This document shows positions 63,434-64,000 of a stretch of 64,000 nt of DNA, piece by piece. Position numbers and translations under genes: made by a program. This DNA is from Roseomonas haemaphysalidis (GTDB taxonomy: Bacteria; Pseudomonadota; Alphaproteobacteria; Acetobacterales; Acetobacteraceae). The stretch spans positions 2,649,001 to 2,713,000 of the forward strand of contig NZ_CP061177.1 of the NCBI RefSeq assembly GCF_017355405.1. The letters are read 5' to 3'. The notes beneath the pieces are model-generated. The model made no database searches. It was not told the origin of the DNA and saw only the letters and a list, made by a program, of their open reading frames with translations. Within the stretch, counting starts at the first letter, position 1; each line of letters begins with the position of its first letter.

Positions 63434-63976
63434 ATGACGCGGATCATCATTACCCTTGCGGCTGCTTTGCTGGCCGGCGCGGCGCAGGCCGCGCCGGTGC
63501 GGGAAGCGGCCACCGGCCTGATTGTCGATCCGCCCGCTGGCTATGCCGTGCAGGCACAGGCGCCCGACCAGCAGCATGCCGCGCGATTGTCGGTCAAGCG
63601 ACCGACCGACACGGATGGCGGCTGCCAGATCGGCTTTTCAGCCACGGCCGCGAATGCCCGCTTCACCCAGCCGCAGATCAACGCAATCACCGGCGGCAGC
63701 GCGTGGCAGGATGCCGCCAAGGCGGCCCTTGCCCCCGTCTACGACATCACCGAAACCCGCGTCGTGGATTTCGGCAACACGCGCGGCCTGGAATTGCAGG
63801 CCGATTTCAAGCAGCGCCGCGAGCTACCACCGCGCGCGCAGCAGGTCCGTTCCTACTTCGCCATCATGGAAACGCCGCGCGGCCGGACCACCGTGGTGTG
63901 CGTGGCTGACCGTTCGGACTTCACTGCTCGGTTGTCTGACTTCACCGCCATCGCCCACGGCACCACGCCACCCTGA
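63434..63976 (+). CDS. Secreted hypothetical protein
   Basis: The 180-residue protein has a clear signal peptide (RIIITLAAALLAGAAQA) and a mature part of about 160 residues (GLIVDPPAGYAVQAQAPDQQHAARLSVKRPTD, GLELQADFKQRRELPPRAQQVRSYFAIMETPRGRTTVVCVAD). Two Cys may form a disulphide. I do not recognise a family. CAGGAGG lies just before ATG 63434. It is probably periplasmic. Confidence 0.75.
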   Translation: MTRIIITLAAALLAGAAQAAPVREAATGLIVDPPAGYAVQAQAPDQQHAARLSVKRPTDTDGGCQIGFSATAANARFTQPQINAITGGSAWQDAAKAALAPVYDITETRVVDFGNTRGLELQADFKQRRELPPRAQQVRSYFAIMETPRGRTTVVCVADRSDFTARLSDFTAIAHGTTPP

Positions 63977-64000
63977 GCCAGGCAACCGAACGGCAGCTTC

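Noticed and set aside
1..64000. Insertion sequences, prophage genes or CRISPR repeats
   Set aside because: No transposase, integrase, phage structural gene or regularly spaced repeats were seen.

Overview
The window is about 64 kb of compact, very GC-rich bacterial chromosome. No mobile element, CRISPR array, rRNA or tRNA gene was recognised. The organism is most likely an alphaproteobacterium of the Acetobacteraceae (Roseomonas-like). The grounds are the rpoZ-rsh-acpS and lepB-rnc-era-recO blocks, the eukaryote-like NADP isocitrate dehydrogenase, a Cox-type molybdoenzyme maturation operon, a Bug-family receptor and many orphan solute-binding proteins. This family assignment is inference from gene content and composition; no search was run.

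Layout. 0-12 kb is an accessory uptake and sensing region. It holds a partial glycerophosphodiesterase, a TRAP-type binding protein overlapping a hybrid histidine kinase, a nucleoside hydrolase/M20 amidohydrolase pair divergent from a family-5 binding protein, a FadR-type regulator, a decayed M20-like protein and a DEAD-box helicase. 12.6-18 kb holds metN-metI-metQ-metQ converging on dadA, with a divergent Lrp-type gene. 18-24 kb holds DUF805, a squalene-synthase-like protein, superoxide dismutase, yajC, a DUF815 ATPase with an MBL-fold hydrolase, DUF192 and a histone-deacetylase-like enzyme. 24.1-26.7 kb is a TPP-riboswitch-controlled pyrimidine/thiamine ABC transporter. A PrpB-like lyase follows.

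27.8-33.8 kb is a tightly coupled operon coxG-coxD-coxE-xdhC (two genes)-MoCF/MobA fusion-folK, serving maturation of a molybdenum hydroxylase whose structural genes are not here. 33.9-37 kb is rpoZ-rsh-acpS. 37-44 kb (yraN, penicillin acylase, bpt, epmA, epmB, luciferase-like monooxygenase) lies between acpS and lepB, which often sit close together in alphaproteobacteria. 44-47.6 kb is lepB-rnc-era-recO-mug, with start/stop overlaps. parC follows after DUF3597. 50.5-64 kb holds an MFS exporter, a molybdoenzyme/glutathione-peroxidase pair, gamma-glutamyltransferase, a ThDP enzyme divergent from a stand-alone RAM-domain protein, a lipoprotein, an MsbA-like exporter, icd with a clear terminator, two orphan binding proteins, DUF599 and a secreted hypothetical.

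Gene packing is extreme. Start/stop overlaps of 1-4 nt are common within operons, and many convergent pairs share their stop codons. The least explained items are the TRAP-protein/kinase unit, the Cys-rich decayed M20 protein, the tandem metQ genes abutting dadA, the non-catalytic squalene-synthase homologue and the DUF815/MBL pair. No clearly undescribed system was proven from sequence alone.
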